A stretch of 64,000 nt of DNA, from positions 187,197,499-187,261,498 of the forward strand of contig JAYESD010000003.1 of assembly GCA_036927565.1 (NCBI GenBank), given 5' to 3'. Position numbers and translations under genes: made by a program. The stretch is from Tuctoria greenei. Taxonomy: Eukaryota > Streptophyta > Magnoliopsida > Poales > Poaceae. This document shows, piece after piece, positions 30,546-41,412 of the stretch; positions within the stretch are counted from its first letter, which is position 1; each line of letters begins with the position of its first letter. The notes under the pieces are model-generated. The model searched no databases, was not told the origin of the DNA, and was given only the letters and a program-made list of their open reading frames with translations.

Positions 30546-31450
30546 TGTTATTGGTTGCCTTGAAGTCAAGGTGTACCATGTATTTCACCTTCTCCCCAAT
30601 TGGTGCAAGGAGAAGGATTCCAGCTCTGGCCCCCTGCTTCTGCATGGAGCCGTTGAAGTAGAGGGTCCAGTGAGGCTCGGTGAAGGCTGGAACTTGATGC
30701 TCCGTCTTCTGCTCACTGGGGCCCCCAGGGTTTGATGGAGAGGGAGTCCATTCTGCCACAAAATCTGCCAATGCTTGACTCTTGACTGCTTGTCTTGAAA
30801 TAAATTCAAGATCAAATTCAACCAATTCCACTGCCCACTTTGCAATATTCCCAGTTGAATTGGGATTATGCAAGATTGCTCGAAGTGGGTAGGAGGTCAC
30901 CACTGAGACTTTGTGAGCTTGGAAGTAATGGCGAAGCTTTTTGGAGGCAATAAGGACTGCATAGAGCAACTTATGCACCTCTAGGTATCGAGTCTTGGCA
31001 TCATGTAATACTTCACTAATGAAGTACACCGGGCGCTGAATGGTCTGGACCCTCTCGGAGGGGTCCGGAGCTTCCTCTTCACTGACCCGGATCCTCTCGG
31101 AAGAATCCGAATTTTCTTCAGGGACCTCCGGGTTCTGGCTGGAGGAACCCGGAGCTTCTTCAGAAGTGACCTGGACCCTCCCGGAGGGGTCTGGGTCTCC
31201 TGAAGTGACTTCTTGTGGATTCGAATATGGGAGCTGGGACCCAGACTCGCTTTCAGGAACCTCCGGATCCTCCCGAAGGGGTCTGGATTCCTGAGTATGG
31301 GGTAGTTCTGGTCTCTCCGCAACCAGAACCATACTGACGACTTCGTCAGTAGCTGAAATATAAAGCAACAAAGGCTCACCGGGGTTCGGAGCTACCAGAA
31401 TTGGTAGGGTGGTGAGGAACTGTTTCAGCTCCTGGAATGCCTTCTCTGCT
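30514..31450 (-). pseudogene. pol: Element B RT-RNase H connection and RNase H N-terminus
   Basis: LLYISATDEVVSMVLVAERP begins the RNase H-like fold. An acidic Pro/Ser/Glu-rich insert (SERIRVSEEEAPDPSERVQ) typical of this lineage interrupts it. RPVYFISEVLHDAKTRYLEVHKLLYA and WTLYFNGSMQKQGARAGILL follow. The usual catalytic DGS is NGS here. The frame ends in the 1-nt deletion described for the next segment. Confidence 0.8.
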
Positions 31451-32384
31451 TCTTAAGACCATTGGAATGGTCCGGACTTCCTCAATAACTTGAAGAAGGG
31501 GAGTGCCCGTTCCACCAGTCTTGAGATGAACCGGCTGAGGGCTGCTAGACATCCAGTTAACTTTTGGACGTCTTTGATGCGGGTTGGTGGCCGCATGTCT
31601 TCAATGGCCTTAATCTTTGCCGGATTAGCTTCTATGCCCCGGTGACTTACCAGGAAACCAAGAAGTTTTCCGGAGCTAACCCCGAAGACACACTTGTCTG
31701 GGTTTAGCTTTGTGCAGGTGGCCCGCAGCTTGTCGAAGACAGCCTGTAAGGTGTCAAGGAGTGACTCCTTGTTCCTGACCTTGACCACGATGTCATCGAC
31801 GTACACTTCCACTATGTCTCTAATGAGTTCTTCAAAAGTTTTGTACATAGCTCGTACAAAAGTTGAAGCTGCATTCTTGAGACCAAAGGGCATGGCTGTA
31901 TAACAGTACAATCCATCTACTGTGATGAATGAAGTATGCTCTTCATCTTCCCTAGACATCCTGATTTGATGATATCCGAAATATGCATCTAGGAAACACA
32001 GTAATTCACACCCGGAGGTGGAATCCACTATCTGATCTATTCTAGGTAGTGGGAATGGATCTTTTGGACATGCCTTATTTAGTGTGGTGTAGTCGATGCA
32101 CATCCGAAGCTTCCCGCCGGCCTTGGGCACAACGACTGGGTTTGCCAGCCATTTTGGATGGAAGACTTCTCGGATGAATCCGGCTTCGAGTATCTTCTTC
32201 ACTTCTTGTCGGATGAAGTTCTGTCGCTCTACGGATTGCTTCCGAGGCTTCTGATGCACATGACGTGCATCAGGGTAGATCTTCAGATTGTGCTCAATCA
32301 CTTCCCTGGGGATCCCAGGCATTTGTGACGGTTGCCAGGCAAACACGTCGACGTTAGCCCAAAGGAAAGTGATGAGCGCGAGTT
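31451..32384 (-). pseudogene. pol: Element B reverse transcriptase
   Basis: Contains FAWQPSQMPGIPREVIEH, LRMCIDYTTLNKACPKDPFP, CFLDAYFGYHQIRMSRED, AMPFGLKNAASTFVRAM, the YVDD box in VYVDDIVVKVRN, and KCVFGVSSGKLLGFLVSHRG. All RT motifs are intact, but a TAA at 31,451-31,453 ends the frame after GPFQWS. Upstream, a TAG and a frameshift near 32,385-32,400 separate it from gag-protease. It copies element RNA into DNA in cytoplasmic particles in related active elements. Confidence 0.85.
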
Positions 32385-32396
32385 CCTATTTGTCGT

Positions 32397-34802
32397 TCAC
32401 CCCCCCGATATACGGGTGGTTTGAGCGGCATCGGAACCAATTTGGACGACTTTGACGGGAATGTCGGTGTCGCCGCTTGGCTGCACTCGAGGTGCAGAAG
32501 TCGAGCCTCGTTGACGAATGCTCGGGGGTTTTGGAGCTTGCTCCTGCCTGGAGTCCTCCTCTTGCGCCGTGGTGAGTGCATGGAGTTCTTCCAGTGCAGT
32601 TACTCCGGCAGTGCGATCTCCGCGGATCTGGAGAACGCCTACTGGCGTTGGCATCTTCAACACCAGATAGCCATAATGAGCAGCTGCCATGAATTTATAC
32701 AGGGCAGGTCTACCCAAGATGGCATTGAAGGGTAAGTTGATCTGAGCGACGTCGAAGACCAACTTCTCGGTGCGGTACTTCTCCCGTGTCCCGAAGGTAA
32801 CGGGGAGAGTAATAGCTCCGAGTGGGGTGATGGCCCCCGGACCTACTCTGGAGAAAGGTCGAGAGGGGTGGAGATCCGAAGGTCAGAGCTGAAGCTTAGT
32901 GAAAGCTTCGAAGCTGATGAGGTTAAGCCCCGAACCTCCGTCTACCATGACATGGTGGAGCTGGATGTTATTAATGGTAGGAGATACCATCAAAGGTAAC
33001 TGACCTGCTCCAACCATGCTCCGAGGGCAATCCGAAGCATCAAAAGTGATGGCTGTGTCCATCCACTTCCGATGAGGTTCCGACTTGACTGTAGGAGATA
33101 CAACGGCCATACCCCGACGCATAGTCTTGATGACGCGACGGGAGGTGATATCCCATGATCCACCAAAAATGGTGTTCATGGTCTTCCGACGCTCGTTGTC
33201 AGAGACGTCAGAATCATCATCGACGGAGGTGTAGACGGCCTTGAGGACCTTTTTGGGATCCTGAAACCCTAACTTCTCTTCAGCCGGAGCTTCGTCGACT
33301 TTTTGCTTTCCTTCCCTCTGTCAAAAAGGAGATTCTTCTCGGTGCTTGTTGTAGCGCTCAGCAAGGTTTTGGACCTCCCGGCAGTCTTCCAAACTGTGGC
33401 TGCCCATTTTATGAATGGGACTCCACACTTTGGGTTTGCCACCGTCTTCAAAAGACGGTCGAGGTCGCTTCTCGGGGCGTGGCCCCCGGCCACCCAGAGT
33501 TGCAGCAGCTGCAACGTTGGATGTGCCGGCCGACGGCTTCTTCTTGCCGTTGGTCTTCTTTTTCTTCTTGCCACCCCCGGAGGTAGCAGCTTCTTCTTTA
33601 GAGGATTTCTTGTGACCCTCCAAGGTTGGTTTGGAGTGCATCTCACGGCCCTCTGTAGCTCTGGCACATTTGTCAGCCAAGCTGAAGAGTTCCGTGATAC
33701 TGGTGATCTCCTTTATCGCCAGTTTCTCCAACATCTTCTTGTCCCGTACACCCTGTCTGAATGCCGCAATGACAGAGGCGCCAGAGATAGAAGGGATAGT
33801 GTTTCGTACCTGAGAGAACCTCTGGATGAATGATCGCAAGGATTCTCCCCCTTTTTGCACGACCGCAAAAAGGTCTAGTTCAGTGCCTGGTCGAGTGTAT
33901 GAACTCCCGAAGTTGGCAGTGAACTGTCGGCACAGCTCCTCCCAACTGTTGATAGAGTTGGGTGGAAGGCTCATAAACCAGGACCTGGCCGTCCCAGTTA
34001 AGGCCACTGGAAAATAATTGTCCATCACGGCCTCGTTTCCTCCAGCCGCCAAGATTGCAATGGAGTAGATCTGAAGAAATTCAGCGGGATTGACAGTCCC
34101 GTCGAATTTTTCTGCCAGGTGAGGCCGAAACTTCTGTGGCCACCTAACCATGCGCAGGTGCATGGCCAGGGCTGAACAGCCTCCTCCCACTCCTTCAGGA
34201 GCATAAAGGTCCTGAGCTTCCCGTATTTCACGGGCACGCTCAATATGGACTCGGCCGTCCTGCTGGCGGTATCGGCGATCAAGCTCCGCCCGGAGGTCAT
34301 GAGTCGAAAGCCTGGATACCGTGTGAGTGCATCGTGCCCCAGAGGGCAATGACGTCACTTGTTGTGACGTAGCATGTCTCCTGCTGTTGGAAACGTACGG
34401 ACCAAGTCTTCCAGACAAAGTCCACCGCTGCGACGGGGCTCTTCCTGAAGGAGGAGGACCCTGGTTGCTGAGGCGTTCGGCTGCTGCTGCAACCAAATGC
34501 TCCACATCGGCCCTCCACTGCTCCAGTGCATCCCGGGATGCATCCGGAGGTGGTGGGCGTTGGAGAAGAGCACGCGTTGCATGGAGCGCGTGTTCCGGGT
34601 TGTCATGATTTGCCGACGCAGTAATTGACGCCGGCGCACCATCACGTTGCCCAGCACGATTTGCTGGAGGAGATGGTGGTGGTGGAAGTGTGACTCCTGC
34701 TGGTGGTGAGGCTCCTGCTGGTGGCTGCCTATTGGAGGGATTGCCCCCAACAGCCTGAGCAGCAGGCTGACCATTGGATGATCCAGCAGCTGAGTTCACC
34801 AT
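32397..34802 (-). pseudogene. gag: Element B gag and protease
   Basis: Starts at ATG 34,802-34,800 (MVNSAAGSSNGQPAAQ); the same start is used in element A. Pro-rich N-terminus, then the retrotransposon gag domain (HLAEKFDGTVNPAEFLQIY, TGTARSWFMSLPPNSI, SWEELCRQF, SLRSFIQRFSQVRN) and a basic tail (GGGKKKKKTNGKKKP). The protease has VMVDGGSGLNLISF and NAILGRPALYKFMAA. The whole region is one frame except for two TGA stops, at 33,318-33,320 and 32,880-32,882. The first replaces an Arg codon of element A and fits a C-to-T change. Confidence 0.85.
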
Positions 34803-34822
34803 TCTCAGAATCTCGGGCACTC

Positions 34823-34840
34823 CCCCTACCTGGCGCGCCA
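34823..34840 (-). other. Element B primer binding site
   Basis: On the minus strand, two bases after the 5' LTR, TGGCGCGCCAGGTAGGGG. The same word follows the element C LTR at 41,157. It starts with TGG as expected for pairing with a tRNA CCA end; the tRNA was not identified. Confidence 0.7.
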
Positions 34841-34842
34841 AC

Positions 34843-35692
34843 TGTCGGTGGTTTGGAACCTGCAGATCTCCCTACACTGCTAAAGTGATAGGGGAGTTTG
34901 ATGTTCGGTGTGGGCGCGCGGAGATTCAAGAAGGTGAGTAGGAATTGACACAGGAGACACAAGAGTTTACGTGGTTCGGGCCGCCTGAGCGTAATACCCT
35001 ACTCCACGGAGGTGTTGGTGTTGTATTAATTGTATGAGCTTGTGTTGAGCGTCTATGGCGTGTGTCTCTCGCCCCGTGAACGTGTCGTCGGCCTGTCCTT
35101 TTATAGTACAAGGGCAGGCCGTTACAAGTTAGCCTGGCCCGACATGTGGCCCCGACGGTTACTAGTATTGACACTTATTTAACACATTTAATTGCTCTTA
35201 ATGACCCTGTAACGGGCTTTGACAACACCGTTACTGCTGTTAAGATTGTCCGTTTAAGTGTCATTAATATGGCATTAATGACACTTAATCGGGTCTTGAA
35301 GTCCTTGATTCCCCTTTGAAGATCCGGAGCCGTTGCGAGGTCTTCCGGAGGTTAGGGGCTGAAGATCCGACGATTGGACATGTGGCAGCTCCGGAGCATA
35401 CTGTGGGAAACAGGTAGCTCCGGAGCTACCTGACACGTGTCAGGTCCGGATCTTCTCTCGATCTGGGGTTAAGTCCGGAGGTGCCATTTCGGTACATGGC
35501 CCGGAGCTTCCCCCTTGTGGGCGGTAGCTCCGGTTTGGTAGTACACATGGCGACCCTGGGATTAACCATGTTGGAGAAGCGGGTCCGGTTATGTCTGACA
35601 TGTGGGCCTCCGAGGGTCTTCAAATAAAGTATATGACTTTCCTTTGAGATCTTTGTAACCTCAAGGGGTGTACGGTTTCTAGGGTACCGACA
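34843..35692 (-). repeat. Element B 5' LTR
   Basis: 850 bp, same ends as the copy at 22,627. TATA at 35,097-35,106 (minus). G-box-like words at 35,379, 35,434, 35,493, 35,544 and 35,599. The target copy ATAGC follows at 35,693-35,697. Confidence 0.92.
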
Positions 35693-35697
35693 ATAGC

Positions 35698-36027
35698 AAT
35701 GATGAGAAATTTAACTTTCACCCAAAGCCGGAGCAATGCTCCATGATTTGAATCAAGGTCGAAGTCACACCTCCAAAGGTGGATCCGCTCATTGCATTCA
35801 TGAGAAAATTAATCTATACGTAGAACCCGTTTTCTGTCCACGCCAACATTCCAAGAAGATGGAGAAGTTCGACCTTCCCAAAGGCCCAATTCCACCAAAC
35901 CGCCAAAGAAGGAGTGGCGAAAGAAGCAAGACAAGCTGTTCGAGCCAATTCCTCCAGGCCCAGATGCCAAGAAATGAAGACAGAGGAAAAGTCCATCTCA
36001 TCAGACTTTGGTGAGACCTAGCCAATA
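35698..36027 (+). pseudogene. gag: Athila gag-protease, last segment
   Basis: Resumes the frame cut at 22,626: NDEKFNFHPKPEQCSM, a stop, then VTPPKVDPLIAFMRK. After a shift comes PPKKEWRKKQDKLFEPIPPGPDAKK-like text close to the end of cereal Athila gag-protease proteins (read at about 35,895-35,975). Stops follow within 50 bp and no RT sequence begins. Confidence 0.7.
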
Positions 36028-36699
36028 GGATAATTGGTAGTTATCTTTTATTTGGTTTTTCTTTTCACCCCATTGGATTTTCCCACTTAGTTTTATTTTT
36101 CCCACTATATATTTGATTTTTCCTAGCAAGTTGAGAATCTTATGTTCCCAATCATCATTTTTATTTCTTTATTTTCACAAAAAGAAAATTTTTGGATTTG
36201 AAAATGAGTTTTATTCAAAAAACAAATTTTCTGAGCCGCAAATGTGGTAATTTACCAACGGGCTGATTTTATAGCCGTTGGAAAGCCACTTGCCAAAAGA
36301 AGGACCAGGGGAGACCACCTGCAAGGTCGGCCGACCCCCCTAGTCGACCGAAGTGGGGAGAGGGCAAATGAGGCTCTCTCTCTCTCCTCCAACGGCTACA
36401 TTTTGTGCCTCATATGACCTTTGCGGGTCTACACTATACATGGTGGCCGTGAGGAGGACCTCTCTTCACACTTAACCTCATTTTTCACCTCCCCAAGTCA
36501 TTCTCTTGCTCACTTTGTTTTCTTGCTCTTCATTGAAGCACTCTTGCTCAAATCCAATCCAAAAAATTTGCTTTCATTTGCATTTGCAATTTGCTCTCAA
36601 GAATTCAAAGAGGAAATTTGTCGAGGGTTTAGTTTTCACTAACATCACCTCTTTTCGAGTTTTGCCTTGGCGTTCTCTCTTGGTGTAGCCATAAAAGAA
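36028..36699 (+). other. Athila spacer between gag-protease and the ATHILA ORF
   Basis: AT-rich, then a CT-rich segment. It has the word GGTCGGCCGACC (about 36,327) also present in related form in the LTR (about 11,331). This is where RT, RNase H and integrase would lie in an autonomous element; none is detectable. Confidence 0.6.
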
Positions 36700-38228
36700 A
36701 TGAAAAGGTTGTTAGGGAAGAAGAAGGGGGCTGCAAGCTCAAGCCATGGTGGAGACTCAGGTGCACATCTCTCCTCCGTTGCTACACCAAGTCCATGGAG
36801 GAGGAGTGTGTATGAAGACACCCCCATGGATGAGATAAGCAACCCGCATCAACTCCTCCACGACAACGACCTCGACATACAAAGTGAAGTTGAAGATCAA
36901 GCACACAAGCTCCTCCAAGATCATGAGTTTTATCACACTAAAACTTATGATCCGTATTTGATCTCCAAAATAGGTATGGATTCCAAATTCTCTTCCATTT
37001 GGCATGCATTAGGATGGGAAAATTTTGCTCACATAGAGGACAAAGGTTCACGCCTTCTCACTATACAACTCCTATGCACCCTCAAAATAGGATTTGATGG
37101 TAGTACTTTTAGATTATTTCGAAAATAATACAACATCTTATAAAAATAATTAAGTGAAATCCTAGGCTTCCATAAACGTTGGTTGCTAGATTTAGACACT
37201 TTGCCTAGATTTAACAACCAAAGTTTTTGGCATGAATTGACTAGTGAGGTCACATGTAGGGCTCCTAGAAATAGCCACTTGCAAAATCCTAATTATGCTT
37301 CATGCATAGATGGGTGGCTATGACTATGTTCCCTAGAGGAGATGTTAGAATAATTCGTTATGATGAACTGAGAATTCTTTTTGCCTTGATTAAGAAATTA
37401 AAAGTTGCTCCAGTTAAGGCTATGATGACACAATGGTTAGATTACATTTCAAAGACCGGGCCAATTGAATGTACTTCATTGATTACCCGTATTGCTACTA
37501 GGGTAGGAGCATTAGAATATACTTCATTTGAGTACATTGAAACTGAACGAGAATTAATCAATGAAGATTATCTAATGTAAGGACATAAACTTAAGCATGA
37601 TCATACTGACTCTTTGGTATTTTTCTATCTCAACTTTGTCAATGAAATTTGGTTACCTAACTCGGATTTTCATTTGTACAAGTGTCAGAGGCTAACCATT
37701 GATCTTCTTCCCATCGAGGAAGCTCGAAGAAGCAATGTCTCTGGCAGGGTAACAAGGAACCTTGGAAGGAGTGCGACCATGGGTATACCCTCGACAACCT
37801 CCCTGGTCTATGAGTACCAAGAGGAAGAGAACCCAACGGGTGATACACTCGGATGGACTCAACCTCAACCGTATGAGGCCGGAGGGTCGTCTTGGCATGA
37901 ATGGACAAGTACCGGATGGGAGCCATCCCTATACACTTCAAGCTCAAGCAGCTTGCCTCCTACATCAATGAGAGGATGTCGTTCCTTTCCAGCTAGAAGT
38001 CATCAAGACTATAGCCAAGGAATGACAGAACTCACTAAACATATGGAAGACCTTGAAGTGAGGACAGGCGACATCTACAACACAATCCAAGACCATGTCC
38101 GAGGAACTCAAGACTGGCACACAGACACTCAATTCACCAACTTCAACTCTATGCTACAACAACAACAAGCCGATCTTGTGGCATACTTCCGTCACCAAGG
38201 GTTCAACCCTTATCACAGAGGTAGTTGA
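36700..38228 (+). pseudogene. ATHILA ORF protein (Athila ORF-1 family)
   Basis: Begins MKRLLGKKKGAASSSHGG. Family landmarks: YDPYLISKIGMDSKFSSIW, GWENFAHIEDKGSRLLTIQL, FHKRWLLDLDTLPRFNNQSF, EVTCRAPRNSHLQNP, MHRWVAMTMFPRGDVRI, GPIECTSLITRIA, DSLVFFYLNFVNEIWLPN. The C-terminus is Ser-rich with a short coiled tract (MTELTKHMEDLEVRTGDI) and ends at TGA 38,226-38,228. A TAA after FRLFRK (37,126-37,128), two more stops soon after, a frameshift near 37,300, and a TAA after INEDYLM break it. This family occurs only in Athila-lineage elements, and its function is not settled. Confidence 0.75.
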
Positions 38229-39350
38229 AGAACAAGCTTTGGGGAGGATCCCCACTTGAGGTAACTTGTATCACATCCATTGCATATTTATTTTCCATTC
38301 ATCCACCATTGACCTTGGATACAAAACTTAAAAACTCAAAAATAAGTAATGTAGATTTGCTTTCCATCGAATAAAGATGTGCGGTAAGAATGATTTAGAA
38401 TTCACATAGATGAAATGATGAATAGTTGCTACGTTTTATTTTCTTGAGTCCCTACTTTACAACTTGCTACTCTCCAAATATTGCTTTCATTGGCTTAGAT
38501 TAACTTTGCTTTTATTTAGAAATTATGGGTAGCAAAAGCTTAATCTAATTCTAGGTTGTTGTGAGAATTGAATTAGTAATAGGGCTGCTATTCCTAGTTT
38601 CAAAGTGAAACTTAAAATTCTGGAGAAAATTCTAAAAATATTTAAGGTCCCCTCATTTGATTGGAAATATCTACCAAAGCCATATGATGTTTTACATTGA
38701 TAAACCCTATGCATATGCTATTTGCTTTCACACTGAGCCTAGTCAAACTAGTATAGTCTTATGTGAGAATTAATTTATTTCTTTTGAATTCAAGACTTCA
38801 CTTGCACATGCTATACTTCTACACTAGAAGTTAGAAAAACTCCGTCATATCATCATTCCACAATAAAAAGAGATACTCCATGCTTTTCATTAATAATACT
38901 CTCTTCATGTTTATTGCATAAAAAGGTAGTAGAAGACATGGCTTCAAGAAAATGCATGCTTACATCATAAGCATATGAAAAAGAAAGTAGCCATGTTTCA
39001 TCCTTGAAATAAAGAGAGCCCACATCAAAAGTAGTCTCTCACCTTTCCACATCCACTTCATCACACATGCACAAGTCTCGATTCAAAAGTTTTGAATTGA
39101 TTTCTCCAAAGGCTTACGCTTTTGACTTACTAATATTATGTGTTACAAATATGCCTACTTACATGCCCTACCAAGCTCCACATATAAACCATATTTAGTG
39201 GTAGGATTAGTATAGGAAAATGTCTTGGTGAGGATATATTTCCACTACACAAAAAGGAGTGATTGAGAGAATCAAATTGAGGTACTTAGAATATAAATTG
39301 AAACTCTCTGAAATTTAAGTGGAACTTGATATCTAGGCTATGCTTGCTAT
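38229..39350 (+). other. Athila internal 3' non-coding region
   Basis: Starts with GGGGAGGATCCCC (a purine-rich tract that could serve as a primer site, though far from the LTR), then AT-rich sequence to the 3' LTR. Nothing else recognised. Confidence 0.5.
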
Positions 39351-39975
39351 TGACGGTCATTATATACTAATTTTAACTGTCAATATAACTCAATTATGTG
39401 AATCAATGAATATTTCTTATACACATTATAGTTAGAAATAACCTAGTTCCACTTGTACTTGGAGAAATTGGTGCATGCAGGTATTTTATACAGAATTGAG
39501 GTGAAACAAGGGGATGGATCCTACGAAATATCATCTAAACCAATCAAGCACCAACTTGTAGCATCACATGGATCAAATGACCACAAACAGAAGTATTCGA
39601 GGCCATCCAACAGTGTACACCCCATATCAGTCAATGGGACCCACCTGAAAGTGACCTGGAGGAAGCACACCGCAAATGGAGCCCAGACCAAGTCGATCAA
39701 ACAAGGGGTTCGACCGACCTCTTCCTAGTGCCAAACGCGGTCAACTTTCAAGTGTCGACTCCCTGTGATGCCTTGATAATGATGAAGACCAATTGGCGCG
39801 CTTTTGATGGCGGGAACTGACTCTTCTTTAGCTATAAATAGGACCCTCATCCCTCACTTCAACACAAACCACTTGAGCATCATTCTATTGTATACACTAG
39901 TTGTCCTAGTTCCTTAGTGGAAGTTAGGCTGTAGAGAGGAGCCTCTAGTCCCAAGTCCAAATTGGGAAAGGTTTG
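39351..39975 (+). repeat. Athila 3' LTR, cut by element C
   Basis: Aligns with 10,988 onward (shared CAATATAACTCAATTA, CATCACATGGATCAAATG, CTATAAATAGGACCC). It breaks after AAATTGGGAAAG, where the other LTR continues GAGTAGAGGG. TATA at 39,832-39,841. Confidence 0.8.
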
Positions 39976-40173
39976 TGTTGGTACCCGGCATACCGGGTAC
40001 CCTCGCGCATAAGCTAGAGCCGCCTAGGTACTCTGCCTCCCAACAGAGACAGGGACTGAGGGCGTCACGCGTTCAGGAGGCCCGGACCCGCCAACCTCGG
40101 ATGGGATCTCCGGGGTACGCACAAGAGATCCTGAAGGAGCTCAGCCCCACCTTGGCGACGAGCTCCCAGGGAG

Positions 40174-40360
40174 CCACGTGTCCAGCAGGACGGGACCCAA
40201 CATCCCCCACGGAGGTGGGCTCCCAAGCTACCACTTGGCCCTGTGAAGATCGAGACCCGATCTCCCCTGCGGAGGTGAGCATCCGAGCTGCCACATGGCC
40301 CACAGGATGAGACCTAACCTCCCCCGTGGAGGTGAGCTTCCGAGCTACCACGTGGCCCGC
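40174..40360 (+). promoter_or_regulatory. G-box-containing tandem units in the element C U3
   Basis: CACGTG at 40,175 and 40,349 with variants CACTTG (40,232) and CACATG (40,292); spacing 57, 60, 57. The units share GGAGGTGAGC-TCCGAGCTACCA-type text. They lie 450-640 bp upstream of the TATA box. Confidence 0.65.
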
Positions 40361-40861
40361 AAGACGGACCTGGCCTCCACCACGGCGGTAAGCTCTCCAA
40401 CTACTGTGTGGTCAATCCACTTGCACTGAGCGAATAGTAAGGAAGTTAAGAGGGCGGTGCGCCTTGTTTCCGTCAATACTTGAGGATAAGCGGCTTCCGC
40501 AGACGCATGGCGCGACACACGCCTAATGTCAGGTACCGCTACGACCAATCGCATCGCAGTGAAGATGCCGCAGGCCTATCCCACTCCGCCAAGTGGGTAG
40601 CTTACGACACCAGAGACAAATGGATGGGACATCCCCTGCCAATGACAGCAACGACGCATGGGCGACCGACGACTCAGGCGGCAAGACAGCTAGTCATCAA
40701 AACTACGACCAGAGGAAGCTTATGCGAGAAGCCTTAGATCTTTAGGATAAGATCGCCCCAGGACCACCTGTCGGGCTCTGGTACCCCACTTGTAAGGCAT
40801 CCGACCTTGTTTATAAAAGGCCCACACCACCATCGCTACAAGGACGGGACTCAGAATCCCC

Positions 40862-40972
<111 letters not shown>

Positions 40973-41156
40973 CAAGCAATACAATCCACCGTGGAGTAGG
41001 GTGTTACGCTCCTTGAGGCCCGAACCATGTAAAATCAACTGTATCATACTCTTCCACTAGAACACTAGTTTGAGGCCTAAGCCCCGCCAAACACGAACTT
41101 CCGTGGGCTGTTCCTTAGCAGATCTAGGGGAAGTGTCGCATTAACAATTCGACATT

Positions 41157-41412
41157 TGGCGCGCCAGGTAGGGGCTTTTTTTGCTCAAAAAAGTGGTAGC
41201 GCTTTCACCACCATGGTGTTCATCAAGCCTGCGAGCTGCGGCGAGATCAAGCCACAAAAGGTCGACCATCGTGTCGACAAAGACGTGGAGAAGGAGTTCA
41301 AAAGTCCGGAACGCGCCGTGGAAACGGTACACCAGGCTATGAACTTCGACCTCAATAGCGACCACGAGCGTCGGAAAGTGCTCCACGTCATCTATGGAGG
41401 ATCTTGGGAACC
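41157..41412 (+). pseudogene. gag: Element C gag remnant
   Basis: After the primer site the text goes almost at once to the gag-protease linker (HERRKVLHVIYGGSWEP), so most of gag is missing compared with about 500 codons in element B. The frame is cut by the solo LTR at 41,413 and resumes at 44,254 as ASRNAVKTLRRAMA. Confidence 0.75.

Larger units (their letters stand above)
22627..35692 (-). mobile_element. Tat/Retand-type Ty3/gypsy element B, complete with LTRs and an antisense gene
   Basis: 13,066 bp with 850-bp LTRs at both ends and identical target copies ATAGC (22,622-22,626 and 35,693-35,697). Rejoining the flanks restores the Athila frame. In transcription order (right to left): 5' LTR, primer site, gag-protease, RT, RNase H, integrase, non-coding tract, antisense gene (plus strand), polypurine-like tract, 3' LTR. 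The two LTRs differ at about 25 positions by eye (roughly 97% identical), so the insertion is fairly recent. Confidence 0.92.
10988..39975 (+). mobile_element. Athila-type Ty3/gypsy retrotransposon, interrupted and lacking RT/integrase
   Basis: Related LTR sequences lie at 10,988 and 39,351 in the same orientation; both start near TGACGG and share the TATA region CTATAAATAGGACCC. Between them gag-protease runs in three pieces (12,917-13,607; 21,353-22,626; 35,698-36,027), split by Tat-type elements A and B. An ATHILA-family ORF follows (36,700-38,228). No RT, RNase H or integrase sequence of Athila type exists in the interval. The 3' LTR is cut by element C at 39,976. The 5-bp target copy on the left may be ACTAT (10,983-10,987); its partner lies beyond the window. 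Confidence 0.8.
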
